Below, one piece after another: positions 15,580-24,422 of a stretch of 64,000 nt of DNA (within the stretch, counting starts at the first letter, position 1; the number at the start of each line of letters is the position of its first letter). The notes below the pieces were generated by a model. The model did no database searches. It was given only the letters and a program-made list of their open reading frames with translations, and was not told where the DNA came from. Where the stretch lies: the NCBI GenBank assembly GCA_902798545.1, contig CADBWQ010000011.1, forward strand, positions 1 to 64,000, in the 5' to 3' direction. Origin of the DNA: Oscillospiraceae bacterium (GTDB lineage Bacteria; Bacillota; Clostridia; Oscillospirales; Oscillospiraceae). Made by a program: the position numbers and the translations under genes.

Positions 15580-17258
15580 GTAAACACAGCTCCGTGTTCA
15601 ATTCGATACCGTCTGTGCTTTCCATTCCGGAGAAGCTCTCTGACTTCATACAGAGGATTACAGCTCTGCGTTTCCCACTGGGGCGTCACTTCTTTGGCAG
15701 AGATGTCCTGCTGACGGGAATCGCCGGTGTTATCATGATCCTGGCGTCAGTGGTGAAGCCACTGGTGCGCTTCCACCTCTATATCTGTATTGCCGCAATG
15801 CTGATCGCAGCGGTACCCATCGTTCTGCAGGGATATCATATGGCGCGCCGGAAGAGGATTCCGATGGAAGAGGGAACCTGGCTTCTGGCGGCTGTTCTGG
15901 CGATATTGATCGGAGAGCATACGGCAGCCCCGCTGATTCTTATCTTCGCCGATCTTCTGATGCAGGTAGAAGCTTACAGCCTGCTGCATAAGGATGCGGC
16001 TTATGACTATCTCTCTGACGCCCTGCTTCCAATCAGACAGATGGTGGAAAACGCGGATATTGAAAACAGTCCGGAGCGTAAAATCCTGGCGACGGCTTCT
16101 CTCGGTTTTTATGTTCTCTATCTTCTTGCAGCGGTCATTTTTGCAATTCTGGCGCTGTTTCACATGAAAGACTATGGCGTATGGCTGCATCGCTGTCTGG
16201 TCTTGCTGGTACTGGCCTCTCCCTCGGCGTTCCTGTTCTCCTCTCTGCTGACGCATTTCGGGGCAGTCTACAGCGCAGCAAAGGCGAATATTCTATTTGC
16301 GGGAGATGAACTGCCGGAAGTGTTTTCGCGCTGTAAGGTCTTTGCTTTCAGCAAGACGGGGACAGTGACCGACGGGCGTTATATTATTTCAGAGATCGTC
16401 CCGGCTGGCGTGAGTGAGCAGGAACTCCTTCGTATCGCCGCTGTGGCTGAAAGCCGATCTGACCATCCGATCGCGCTGGCGCTGAAAGCGGCAGCGGGAC
16501 TGAGCGATGGTGACATACCCGAAGGCGTCGTGGAAACAAAAGAGATTCCAGGCAGAGGTGTAAGTACCTTTTTCTCCGGACACCATATTTATGTTGGGAA
16601 TGCCGGGCTGCTGGAAGACAATGGCATCTGGTATCAGGTTCCTTCAAAAAGCGGGTCGGCAATTCATATTGCTGTAGACAGTACCTATCGCGGTTATATT
16701 ATGCTTTCGGACGCGATCCGGGATAACGCGTTTGAAACACTGGAGGAACTCCGCGCACTCGGTGCGTCGACACTGGTGATGCTGACAGGGGACGTACGTT
16801 CTACAGCGCGGACGCTCGCTTCCTCGCTGAACTTTGACATGGTGAAGCCGGAACTGAGACCGCAGGAAAAGGGAGCAGCGATCCGCTATCTTCGTTCCAC
16901 GAACGGAGAACACGCGAAGATCGCGGGGATCGGAGACGGCTATCACGATACGGAAATGTTCAAGCAGTCAGACGTATCGGTCTGCCTGGAACCGAAGAAC
17001 GAGGCATTTTTCGCAGATATCAGCATCTTTTCAGATAAGATCATTCGAGTTCCGCTGGCATTTCGAATCTGCAGGATGACAGAGCGCACACTGCTGATCA
17101 ATACGTTGGCTTTGGCTGTAATCAAAATCATTCTGGCAGTGCTGGGGACTGCTGCGATCCTCCCGACCGGTGTGATTGCAGCGCTTGACTCCGTGGCTGG
17201 TGTTGCAGCAACCATCTATGGGTTGACCTGTCTCACACTGGAGAAAAGAGGCAACTGA
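15576..17258 (+). CDS. P1B-type ATPase-derived protein lacking catalytic Asp, CPC motif and actuator domain (pseudo-pump)
   Basis: Clearly descended from heavy-metal P-type ATPases but unable to work as one. In the 560-residue protein the membrane motif CPC is SPS (215-217, VLASPSAFLF), and the phosphorylated motif DKTGT is SKTGT: Ser259, codon AGC at 16350-16352, replaces the Asp. The actuator domain with TGE is missing: the segment AYSLLHKDAAYDYLSDALLPIRQMVENADIENS joins the membrane part directly. The nucleotide and P domains are kept: HP at 297-298, GRGV, TGD at 404-406, Lys432 and GDGYHD at 453-458. About six membrane segments remain. The frame is open throughout. It lies between a VanZ gene and a HAD gene with tight spacing. 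A scaffold or ATP-sensing role is speculation. Confidence 0.85.
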   Translation: MSKHSSVFNSIPSVLSIPEKLSDFIQRITALRFPLGRHFFGRDVLLTGIAGVIMILASVVKPLVRFHLYICIAAMLIAAVPIVLQGYHMARRKRIPMEEGTWLLAAVLAILIGEHTAAPLILIFADLLMQVEAYSLLHKDAAYDYLSDALLPIRQMVENADIENSPERKILATASLGFYVLYLLAAVIFAILALFHMKDYGVWLHRCLVLLVLASPSAFLFSSLLTHFGAVYSAAKANILFAGDELPEVFSRCKVFAFSKTGTVTDGRYIISEIVPAGVSEQELLRIAAVAESRSDHPIALALKAAAGLSDGDIPEGVVETKEIPGRGVSTFFSGHHIYVGNAGLLEDNGIWYQVPSKSGSAIHIAVDSTYRGYIMLSDAIRDNAFETLEELRALGASTLVMLTGDVRSTARTLASSLNFDMVKPELRPQEKGAAIRYLRSTNGEHAKIAGIGDGYHDTEMFKQSDVSVCLEPKNEAFFADISIFSDKIIRVPLAFRICRMTERTLLINTLALAVIKIILAVLGTAAILPTGVIAALDSVAGVAATIYGLTCLTLEKRGN

Positions 17259-17261
17259 CGT

Positions 17262-17828
17262 ATGAATGTGTACGACTTTGATGATACCGTCTTTGTTCCG
17301 GACAGTTCCTACTGTTTTGTGCGCTTCTGTATGAGACATTATCCAAGAGCGGTCTGTAAAGCGATACCGGCATTCCTGTGGCAGCTGCTTTGCTACCTCA
17401 AAGACGGCAAACAGGACGCGCAAAGGCTGAAAGAAGCGATTTTTTCCTTCCTGAGCCGCATCGATAATGTGGAGCAGGTGGTAGAGGACTTCTGGGAATT
17501 ATATTATGACCGTATAGAGACATGGTATCTTGCCCAGAAACGAGAAGATGATCTGATCATTTCCGCATCTCCTGAGTTTCTGCTGCGGCCGGCTGCCAAA
17601 CGGCTTGGCGTTTCACTGATTGCGACGCCGATGAATCCATACACAGGCAAAATCCATGGAAAAAACTGCCATGATCGGGAAAAGACAAGAAGATTTCTTG
17701 CACAGTACCCTTGTGACTGTGTGGAGAACTTCTACTCCGATTCTCTGAGCGACTCCCCGATGGCGAAGCTTGCAAAGCATGCGTGGCTGGTGAACGATCA
17801 CAGGTGCAGCCCATGGCCTGCAGGGTAA
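17262..17828 (+). CDS. HAD-superfamily phosphatase (subclass IB-like)
   Basis: A 188-residue hydrolase. Motif I is YDFDDTVF at 4-11 with Asp5 as nucleophile and Asp7 as acid; motif II is the Ser in IISASPEFLL; the lysine of motif III lies near GKIHGKNCHDREK; motif IV is FYSDSLSDSPM. The helical cap between motifs I and II (about 15-100) marks subclass I, the group of SerB and related phosphatases. It starts three bases after the P-type-like gene, so the two are co-transcribed. Substrate unknown. It may act on a phosphorylated lipid or metabolite; no sign favours one. Confidence 0.85.
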   Translation: MNVYDFDDTVFVPDSSYCFVRFCMRHYPRAVCKAIPAFLWQLLCYLKDGKQDAQRLKEAIFSFLSRIDNVEQVVEDFWELYYDRIETWYLAQKREDDLIISASPEFLLRPAAKRLGVSLIATPMNPYTGKIHGKNCHDREKTRRFLAQYPCDCVENFYSDSLSDSPMAKLAKHAWLVNDHRCSPWPAG

Positions 17829-17886
17829 ACAGGATCTGCGGAAGCAGTACAAGTTATAACAGCCTGCAGTAAACAGAAAACATGAA

Positions 17887-17920
17887 GCGCTCGTCTTCTG
17901 TATCGAAGGCGGGCGCTTTG
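17887..17920 (+). terminator. Hairpin terminator after the HAD gene
   Basis: GCGCTCGTCTTC pairs (with G-U pairs) with GAAGGCGGGCGC around a six-base loop, followed by TTTG. The T-run is short, so termination may be partial. The converging gene ends at 17946. Confidence 0.6.
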
Positions 17921-17945
17921 CATATATGGCCGAACAGCAGAAAGC

Positions 17946-18416
17946 TTATTTTTTAAATTCGGGAACGAAGCTGCTCCCGTAGCCCATTTCACGCAGTCGA
18001 CGGTTGATCTTTCGGATCTCCTTGTTATACATAATGGTCCTGAGTTCATCGTCCGGAATAAAGCGGCAATAGCCCGTACAGAAGCTCTCGAACATGGCCT
18101 GGTTTTCGGGAGAGATTTTTGTAATGATCATGAAAAAGCAGACCACAACGCCGGCAAAGAATGAAATCTTCAGATAGACCGGGCACAGCCACAGCACAAC
18201 ACCGAACAATATGATTGTGCTTACAGAGCAGACGATCACGGAGACATTCGTGTAGCGTCTGGCTCCGATTGCAATCAGATTTTCATCAATCTGCTGCATC
18301 TTTCGCAGCAGGGGATACGCGGTTATAAAATTAAACAGGAGCTGCCGAATAAAGACATAGGACAACAGCCAGCCACCAAAGAAAATTGCAGCGGCAAGCA
18401 TGATCTTGGTTTCCAT
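17946..18416 (-). CDS. Small membrane protein of unknown function
   Basis: A 156-residue protein I do not recognise. Hydrophobic segments lie at about 5-24, 57-76 and 80-99; the first is followed by a positively charged stretch (LLRKMQQIDENLIAIGARRY). The C-terminal third is soluble and basic (IMYNKEIRKINRRLREMGYGSSFVPEFKK). Start set at 18416, where AAGGGGG lies nine bases upstream; an in-frame ATG 39 bases earlier has none. Monocistronic and opposed to its neighbours. Confidence 0.75.
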   Translation of the reverse strand: METKIMLAAAIFFGGWLLSYVFIRQLLFNFITAYPLLRKMQQIDENLIAIGARRYTNVSVIVCSVSTIILFGVVLWLCPVYLKISFFAGVVVCFFMIITKISPENQAMFESFCTGYCRFIPDDELRTIMYNKEIRKINRRLREMGYGSSFVPEFKK

Positions 18417-18583
18417 TTTGCTTCCCCCTTCACAGTGTGATGGAAAATATAACATATTTTTTCAAATCTTTCAACAAGAGAAAGGTGTGAACTTGAAAAT
18501 CACTGAAAAAAATGTAATGAGACTTCCTTTTTTTTCGCTTTCGTGTTAAAATATCAATTATCTATGGTTTGGAGGAATATCAG

Positions 18584-18943
18584 ATGGGTGACAATTATAT
18601 CAGCTACAGGGAAGATAACGGCAGCATCAATATTTCTGAAGATGTTATTTCCGGTGTGGTCCGTGCTGCGATAACTGAGGTGGAAGGTGTTTCCGGCGTA
18701 TCCACCACTGCGGGAGCAGAACTCGCCGAACTGATTGGTCTCAAGACACTCCCCAAGGGGGTCAAGGTCCGTTTTGAGGATCAGAAAATCATTGTAGATA
18801 CGATCATCATGGTAAATTACGGCAACAATGTCGTCAGCGTGGCGAAGAATGTCCAGGAAGCGGTAAGAAGCGTGATTCAGGCGTCCACAGGCTTTGACGC
18901 TGAGGTGAACGTCCATGTGTCCGGGATCTCTTTTGATCGGTGA
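18584..18943 (+). CDS. Asp23/Gls24 family envelope stress protein
   Basis: A 119-residue protein of the Asp23/YloU family, found in Gram-positive bacteria and linked to cell-envelope homeostasis; in Staphylococcus Asp23 lines the membrane through a partner. The family core is clear: GSINISEDVISGVVRAAITEVEGVSGVS, a loop, then DTIIMVNYGNNVVSVAKNVQEAVRSVIQASTGFDAEVNVHVSGI. ATG at 18584 follows GGAGG by eight bases. It heads the nusB-xseAB cluster, as yloU/yqhY does in Bacillus, where the gene also precedes nusB. Confidence 0.93.
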   Translation: MGDNYISYREDNGSINISEDVISGVVRAAITEVEGVSGVSTTAGAELAELIGLKTLPKGVKVRFEDQKIIVDTIIMVNYGNNVVSVAKNVQEAVRSVIQASTGFDAEVNVHVSGISFDR

Positions 18944-18957
18944 CGGCGGCTGAGAAT

Positions 18958-19467
18958 ATGACGAGAGTAACTGCCAGACAGATTGCTGTCCAGATGTTGT
19001 TTTCCATGGAAGCCAATTCCGCTTCTGCGGAGGACACACTTGCGCTCTTTTTCTCGGACGATCATTACGACAGCCTGCGGGATGAGGATAAGCTCTTTCA
19101 GGAGGCCCCGGATCAGGAGCAGACAGCATATATTCACAGGGTACTGCAGACTGCTGAAGCGCATTTGCCTGAGATCGACGAGATCATCAGCCGGTATTCT
19201 TCCGGTTGGAAACTGAAGCGAATCTCCAGATCCACACTGGCGATCCTTCGCTGCGCACTCTGTGAGATCCTCTTTATGAATGACATTCCGGACTCTGCCG
19301 CCGTAAATGAAGCGGTAGAGTTGGGTAAGTCATATGATTCACCCCAGGCGGCCGCATTTATAAACGGCGTTCTCGGAAGTTTTCTCCGTGAGAGAAAGCA
19401 ATCGGAGCAGCTGGAAGTGCAGACGGAAGCAGCCCGGGAAGCAGAGCCTGACGCTGAGAAAGAATGA
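18958..19467 (+). CDS. nusB: Transcription antitermination factor NusB
   Basis: Helical RNA-binding protein that joins NusE (S10) at boxA of rRNA leaders. The 169-residue protein shows TRVTARQIAVQMLFSMEA at the N-terminus and the conserved C-terminal half WKLKRISRSTLAILRCALCEILFMNDIPDSAAVNEAVELGKSYDSPQAAAFINGVLGSF. A C-terminal acidic tail of about 22 residues is unusual. ATG at 18958 is preferred; an in-frame GTG at 18940 that overlaps the previous stop is an alternative with no better RBS. It overlaps xseA by four bases. Confidence 0.95.
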   Translation: MTRVTARQIAVQMLFSMEANSASAEDTLALFFSDDHYDSLRDEDKLFQEAPDQEQTAYIHRVLQTAEAHLPEIDEIISRYSSGWKLKRISRSTLAILRCALCEILFMNDIPDSAAVNEAVELGKSYDSPQAAAFINGVLGSFLRERKQSEQLEVQTEAAREAEPDAEKE

Positions 19468-20705
19468 ACAGCGACTGCCGTACAACTTTGACTGTCAGTG
19501 AGTTAAATGAAGCGGTCAGATCTCTGGTGGAATCCAATCTTCGATTTCGGGATCTCTGTGTAGTGGGGGAGATTTCCAATTACAAGATCTACCCATCCGG
19601 TCACCACTACTTTACGCTGAAGGATTCAGAGAGCAGTCTTCGCTGTGTGATGTTCCGGGCCAGTGCCTCGCGACTTCGCTTCCGCCCGGAAAACGGAATG
19701 CGGGTTTTTGCATCCGGCAGTCTTCGAATTTATCCTCGCGACGGAGCGTATCAACTTTATTGCAACGGGATTGTTCCGGACGGCGTCGGAGATCTTCAAA
19801 TTGCGTTTGAACAGCTGAAGCAGAAGCTGTATGCCGAGGGGCTGTTCGACGAGTCGCATAAGAAGGCCCTGCCGGCCTTTCCGAAGCGGATCGCGATTGT
19901 CACATCTTCCGCTGGGGCAGCTGTTCACGACATGATCCGCATCTTCCGCCAGCGGTGGCCTATGACCAAGCTTCTGCTGCTTCCCGTGCGCGTCCAGGGG
20001 ATGGAAGCACCCGCAGAGATCGCATCTGCAATTCGCTATGCAAACCGGCATCAGATTGCCGACCTGATCATCACAGGGCGCGGAGGCGGTTCCCTGGAAG
20101 ATCTCTGGGCTTTCAACGACGAGAGAGTGGCAAGGGCCATATACGCATCTGAGATTCCGGTTATTTCTGCGGTCGGGCACGAGCCGGATATTACGATTTC
20201 TGACTTTGTTGCAGATCGACGTGCTTCTACCCCAAGCAATGCAGCGGAAATAGCGGTCCCGGATCACCGCGAGATGGAAGAATACATCCGGGGGATTGGT
20301 GTGAGACTGGATCAGTCCGTGCTCAGAGATTTGCAGAAACGGAGACAGCAGTTGGGTTCCCTGAAAAACAGAGGTGTACTGAAGGATGCTTCTTCCTTTG
20401 TGGATCTGAGGCGCATGGACGTGGACAGGATCACGGCCCGCCTGGTTTCGGCGGGGCAGAAGCAGATTGCTGAACGACGCCAGGCACTTGTACAGAGCGC
20501 TGCAGCACTGGACGCTATGAGTCCGCTCAAGGTGCTGAGCAGAGGGTATGTGGTCGCAGACAAGGGAAACGGTGAGATCGTCCGAAGCTTAAAACAACTG
20601 TCAAAGGGCGAACTCCTGGAGCTGCTTTTTACGGACGGAAAAGCTTCCTGTATGGTGGAAGAACTGGAGGATTACCACAGTGGCGAAGAAAAAACTGTCA
20701 TTTGA
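19464..20705 (+). CDS. xseA: Exodeoxyribonuclease VII large subunit
   Basis: Catalytic subunit of the single-strand-specific nuclease Exo VII. The 413-residue protein has an N-terminal OB fold (about 6-105), then the catalytic domain with VTSSAGAAVHDMIRI, GRGGGSLEDLWAFNDERVARAI and VGHEPDITISDFVADRRASTPSNAAE, followed by a coiled-coil region that binds XseB. Length fits the family (about 400-450). It starts inside the nusB stop (ATGA overlap), and its end overlaps xseB by 26 bases. Confidence 0.97.
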   Translation: MNSDCRTTLTVSELNEAVRSLVESNLRFRDLCVVGEISNYKIYPSGHHYFTLKDSESSLRCVMFRASASRLRFRPENGMRVFASGSLRIYPRDGAYQLYCNGIVPDGVGDLQIAFEQLKQKLYAEGLFDESHKKALPAFPKRIAIVTSSAGAAVHDMIRIFRQRWPMTKLLLLPVRVQGMEAPAEIASAIRYANRHQIADLIITGRGGGSLEDLWAFNDERVARAIYASEIPVISAVGHEPDITISDFVADRRASTPSNAAEIAVPDHREMEEYIRGIGVRLDQSVLRDLQKRRQQLGSLKNRGVLKDASSFVDLRRMDVDRITARLVSAGQKQIAERRQALVQSAAALDAMSPLKVLSRGYVVADKGNGEIVRSLKQLSKGELLELLFTDGKASCMVEELEDYHSGEEKTVI

Positions 20706-20907
20706 GGACTCGATGAAGCGACTGGAGGAGATCGTTTCCCATCTGGAGAAGGGAGACATACCGCTTCAGGAGTCTATCGCTTACTTTGAAGAAGGGACCC
20801 GTCTTCTGACTGACTGCAGCGCCATGCTGGATGAAGCGGAACAGCTTGTTGTCAAGCTCAGAAAGGGAAGCGACGGGGAACCGGAGGAATTGCCTTTTGA
20901 TGAATAA
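20680..20907 (+). CDS. xseB: Exodeoxyribonuclease VII small subunit
   Basis: A 75-residue helical protein that coats the coiled coils of XseA. The signature LSFEDSMKRLEEIVSHLEKGDIPLQESIAYFEEGTRL is complete. It begins with GTG 10 bases after CTGGAGG, inside the 3' end of xseA. Its own 3' end overlaps the next gene by eight bases. Confidence 0.96.
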   Translation: MAKKKLSFEDSMKRLEEIVSHLEKGDIPLQESIAYFEEGTRLLTDCSAMLDEAEQLVVKLRKGSDGEPEELPFDE

Positions 20908-21781
20908 ACAGTACACATATCAGGAATACATGGACATGATAGAAGCGAGACTTTGCAGCTTTTTTGCGATTCCTGCCGATGATGCGCTACATGGCTTTGC
21001 AGAAGCTGCCCGTTATAGTCTCCTCGCCGGCGGAAAGAGAATCCGGGCTATCCTGGTCCTGGAGTTCTGCCGTATCTGTGGCGGTGATCCGGAAGGGGCG
21101 CTGGACATTGCCTGTGCGATCGAGATGCTGCATGCATACAGTCTGATCCATGACGACCTCCCATGCATGGACAATGACGATCTCCGACGGGGAAAGCCTA
21201 CAAATCATATTGTCTTTGGAGAGTGTACAGCCACGCTGGCAGGGGATGTGCTGCAGGCGGAGGCTTTCGGCACGATTCTGCGCGCTCCGCTTCCGGATGA
21301 GGCAAGGTTGCGCTGTGCAACACATCTCGCCGATGCCGTCGGATTTGACGGTATGTGCGGTGGGCAGTATCTGGACATGATCGGCGAAGGGAAAGCCCTC
21401 AGCGCAGAACAGTTGGATGAAATCAATTCCAGAAAAACAGGCGCATTGATCATTGCGGCCTGTATCATGGGCGTTTCTGCCGCCCTTGGAACCTCAGAAC
21501 AGGAACACGCTGCTGCACAGTTTGGTGCAGACATCGGCATGGCGTTTCAGATCCGCGACGATATGCTGGATGTTCTCAGTACAGAAGGTGAACTGGGAAA
21601 GCCCATTGGTTCAGACCTCGCAGAGAATAAGAATACGTACATGGTGCTCCTTGGCCGGGAAAAATGTGAGATAATGGTCGAGAGGCTTACAGCGCATGCC
21701 GTAGCGGTTCTGGAAGAACAGTTTACCGATACCGGATTCCTGAAAGCACTTGCAGAAAATCTTGCGAAGCGGAAAAGCTGA
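20900..21781 (+). CDS. ispA: Polyprenyl synthetase, farnesyl (geranyl) diphosphate synthase type
   Basis: Condenses IPP with DMAPP/GPP to give FPP for undecaprenyl and quinone synthesis. The 293-residue protein holds both aspartate-rich motifs: HDDLPCMDNDDLRRG (first) and FQIRDDMLD (second), plus GGKRIRAILV and the KNTYMVLLG region. The two residues between the first two Asp and the next of motif 1 (PC insertion, DDxxxxD) mark the bacterial type II FPP synthase. The start at 20900 lies in the xseB stop region with GGAGG 12 bases upstream. It is coupled to dxs, which starts three bases after its stop. Confidence 0.95.
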   Translation: MNKQYTYQEYMDMIEARLCSFFAIPADDALHGFAEAARYSLLAGGKRIRAILVLEFCRICGGDPEGALDIACAIEMLHAYSLIHDDLPCMDNDDLRRGKPTNHIVFGECTATLAGDVLQAEAFGTILRAPLPDEARLRCATHLADAVGFDGMCGGQYLDMIGEGKALSAEQLDEINSRKTGALIIAACIMGVSAALGTSEQEHAAAQFGADIGMAFQIRDDMLDVLSTEGELGKPIGSDLAENKNTYMVLLGREKCEIMVERLTAHAVAVLEEQFTDTGFLKALAENLAKRKS

Positions 21782-21784
21782 TTT

Positions 21785-23632
21785 ATGAAATTAATCAATC
21801 ATATCAATTCTTCTCTTGATATCAAATGTCTTTCAGAGGAGGAAATGAAGACACTTGCCTCTGAAATGCGTGCTTTTTTAGTTGACTGTGTTTCAAAAAC
21901 CGGCGGGCACCTGGCCTCCAACCTGGGAACGGTAGAGCTGACACTGGCACTTCATCGTGTTTATAATAGCGAAAAAGATCGCATCGTCTTTGATGTAGGT
22001 CATCAGAGCTATGTCCACAAGATTATCACCGGACGCAGAGACAGCTTTGACACTCTCCGTCAGTACGGGGGACTCTCGGGTTTCCCGAAACCTCATGAAT
22101 GTGTGGACGATGCCTTTGTTGCGGGGCATGCTTCAAACTCCATTTCCGTAGCGGTCGGTATGGCGAAAGCCAGAACGCTCCAAGGCCAGAACTATGATGT
22201 CGTGGCAGTGATCGGAGATGGGGCGCTGACAGGTGGTCTGGCCTATGAAGGCCTTGCAGCAGCTGCTGCAAGCAGAGAGCCTCTGGTCATTATCCTCAAT
22301 GATAATAACATGTCCATCGACCAGAATGTCGGAGGGACGGCGCGCCTGCTGCAGGGAATGCGGATCCGACCGGGGTATATTCGCTTTAAGCGGTGGTATC
22401 GGGACGTATTCTCCGGACTGCCGGCGATCTATGCCTTTAACCATGATCTGAAGGAGAAAATGAAGGACAAGCTCCTGCCGGTGAACATGTTCAGTGCCAT
22501 GGGTCTCAACTACCTCGGACCTGTAGACGGTCACGATCTCAAAGAACTGGAGACGGTTTTCCGCCTCGCCAGAGACCTAAAAGAGCCTGTCCTGGTCCAT
22601 GTCCTGACACAGAAAGGCCGTGGTGTGGGCTATGCCGAAAAGCACCCTGACATCTATCATGGCGTTGGACCCTTCAATCCACACACAGGGGAACTGTATC
22701 CGACGGGGCGCGGTTTTTCCGACTGCTTCGGCGAAACCATCTGTCAGCTTGCCGCTGAACAGCCCAAACTGGTCGCAATAACGGCGGCAATGACCATTGG
22801 CACCGGACTGGACAGGTTTGCTTCGACGTATCCGGAACGCTTCGTGGATGTGGGCATCGCTGAAGGCAATGCAACCTCCATGGCAGCAGGAATGGCCAAA
22901 CAGGGACTGCTTCCGGTATTTGCCGTGTATTCGACCTTCCTTCAGCGCGGGTTTGACATGCTGATTCATGATGTCGCTCTGCAGCAGCTGCATGTTGTGT
23001 TCTGTGTAGACAGGGCAGGCCTGGTAGGGAGCGATGGTGAGACACACCACGGAATTTTCGACATTTCATATCTGAGGACGGTCCCCGGAATGAAAATCTA
23101 CTGTCCGGCGAGTTTTTCAGAGCTGTCAGCCATGCTGAGGACTGCCGTCTGTAAAACGGATGGCCCGGTTGCCGTACGTTATCCCAGAGGAGGCGAGTGC
23201 GGCTACAGCGAGAATCACAGAGAGAAGGAATATGTGCTCCGGCATGGCAATGATCTCACACTTGTTGTGTATGGCACGATGGTATGCGAAGCAATCCGTG
23301 CGGCAGGCCTTCTGGCAGAGCGGGGAATCTCTCCGGAGATCATCAAGCTAGGGGAAGTCGGCGGAGATGATTATCCGCAGGTTATGGAGTCTCTGTCCAG
23401 AACAGGTCGGCTTGTTACGGCGGAAGAGGTCTGCGAAACCGGCTGTATCGGAACGGTTCTGAGCGCTCGCGCTGCAGAAGAGGGGATTTCAATCAGAGCA
23501 AAGATGCTGAATCTTGGAGACGGAATTATCCCGCACGGAGGGAGAGCCCAGCTGATGCTGGACTACGGCATTGACGCTGCATCGATAGCACGCGAGGCGG
23601 AGCAACTCTGCAGAGAAGAGCCGGATGAATAA
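21785..23632 (+). CDS. dxs: 1-Deoxy-D-xylulose-5-phosphate synthase
   Basis: Thiamine-diphosphate enzyme that joins pyruvate and glyceraldehyde-3-phosphate, the first step of the MEP isoprenoid route. The 615-residue protein shows HLASNLGTVELTLALH, DVGHQSYVHKIITGR, the ThDP motif GDGALTGGLAYEGL...NDNNMSI, and the transketolase central/C-terminal domains with DVGIAEGNATSMAAGMAKQG and DRAGLVGSDGETHHG. Some positions are less typical (AAMTIGTGLDRFASTYPERF fits the family). It follows ispA directly and overlaps tlyA by eight bases. Confidence 0.97.
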   Translation: MKLINHINSSLDIKCLSEEEMKTLASEMRAFLVDCVSKTGGHLASNLGTVELTLALHRVYNSEKDRIVFDVGHQSYVHKIITGRRDSFDTLRQYGGLSGFPKPHECVDDAFVAGHASNSISVAVGMAKARTLQGQNYDVVAVIGDGALTGGLAYEGLAAAAASREPLVIILNDNNMSIDQNVGGTARLLQGMRIRPGYIRFKRWYRDVFSGLPAIYAFNHDLKEKMKDKLLPVNMFSAMGLNYLGPVDGHDLKELETVFRLARDLKEPVLVHVLTQKGRGVGYAEKHPDIYHGVGPFNPHTGELYPTGRGFSDCFGETICQLAAEQPKLVAITAAMTIGTGLDRFASTYPERFVDVGIAEGNATSMAAGMAKQGLLPVFAVYSTFLQRGFDMLIHDVALQQLHVVFCVDRAGLVGSDGETHHGIFDISYLRTVPGMKIYCPASFSELSAMLRTAVCKTDGPVAVRYPRGGECGYSENHREKEYVLRHGNDLTLVVYGTMVCEAIRAAGLLAERGISPEIIKLGEVGGDDYPQVMESLSRTGRLVTAEEVCETGCIGTVLSARAAEEGISIRAKMLNLGDGIIPHGGRAQLMLDYGIDAASIAREAEQLCREEPDE

Positions 23633-24422
23633 AACACGACTGGATCAACTGGTCTTTGACAGAGGCTTTGCGGAGAGCAGAGAAAAAGCAAAGGCTATCG
23701 TGATGAGCGGCTCCGTTTATATCGACGGACAGAAGGTTGATAAGCCAGGTATGTCCGTATCGGCCGAGTGCAGTCTTGAGGTGCGTGGTGAACCGCTTAA
23801 GTATGTGTCTCGCGGCGGCCTGAAACTTGAGAAGGCGCTGAAAGTTTTTCCGGTGAGTCCGGCTGGTAAAATCTGCATCGACTGCGGTGCGTCTACGGGT
23901 GGCTTTACGGATGTGCTTCTGCAAAACGGTGCCTCAAAAGTCTATTCAGTGGATGTCGGGTATGGACAGCTTGCATGGAAGCTGAGGCAGAATCCTCAGG
24001 TCGTGAACCTGGAACGGTGCAATCTCCGCTATCTGACTGTGGAGCAGATTCCGGAACTGCTGGATCTGGCAGTGATGGATGTCTCGTTTATCTCGATTCG
24101 GATGATTCTCCCGGTGATTCGAATCTTTCTGAAGCCGGGTGCAGACTATATCTGCCTGATCAAGCCGCAATTCGAAGCCGGCCGCGACCAGGTAGGAAAA
24201 AAAGGCGTCGTGCGGGATCCAAAAGTACACCGTACAGTAATTGCGACCTGCCTGGAATCTGCCAGAGAGGCTGGATACAGTGTGAAGGGACTGGATTATT
24301 CGCCTATACGCGGGCCGGAGGGAAACATTGAATTCCTCGCCTGGCTGGTGAATGCAGAAACAGACGAGCCTGCGCTCGATATCGATGCGGTTGTGGAAGC
24401 TGCACACGGAGGAAGACTATGA
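23625..24422 (+). CDS. tlyA: TlyA-family rRNA 2'-O-methyltransferase (S4 plus FtsJ-like domains)
   Basis: Proteins of this family methylate 16S/23S rRNA with SAM. Residues 1-60 are an S4 RNA-binding domain (TRLDQLVFDRGFAESREKAKAIVMSGSVYIDGQ); YVSRGGLKLEKAL is the linker motif; the Rossmann methyltransferase shows DCGASTGGFTDVLLQNGA, VDVGYGQLAWKLR and the LIKPQFEAGRDQVGKKGVVRDP block with its conserved Lys. 265 residues, normal length. In Gram-positive genomes it sits between dxs and nadK, as here. Overlaps both neighbours by a few bases. Confidence 0.95.
   Translation: MNKTRLDQLVFDRGFAESREKAKAIVMSGSVYIDGQKVDKPGMSVSAECSLEVRGEPLKYVSRGGLKLEKALKVFPVSPAGKICIDCGASTGGFTDVLLQNGASKVYSVDVGYGQLAWKLRQNPQVVNLERCNLRYLTVEQIPELLDLAVMDVSFISIRMILPVIRIFLKPGADYICLIKPQFEAGRDQVGKKGVVRDPKVHRTVIATCLESAREAGYSVKGLDYSPIRGPEGNIEFLAWLVNAETDEPALDIDAVVEAAHGGRL

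Noticed and set aside
15576-17258. Annotation as a working copper or zinc exporter
   Set aside because: The phosphorylated Asp, CPC motif and actuator domain are missing, so transport by the P-type cycle is not possible.
20831-20899. Earlier start for the ispA gene
   Set aside because: These codons lie within xseB in another frame and add residues with no counterpart in FPP synthases; the ATG at 20900 gives the normal beginning.
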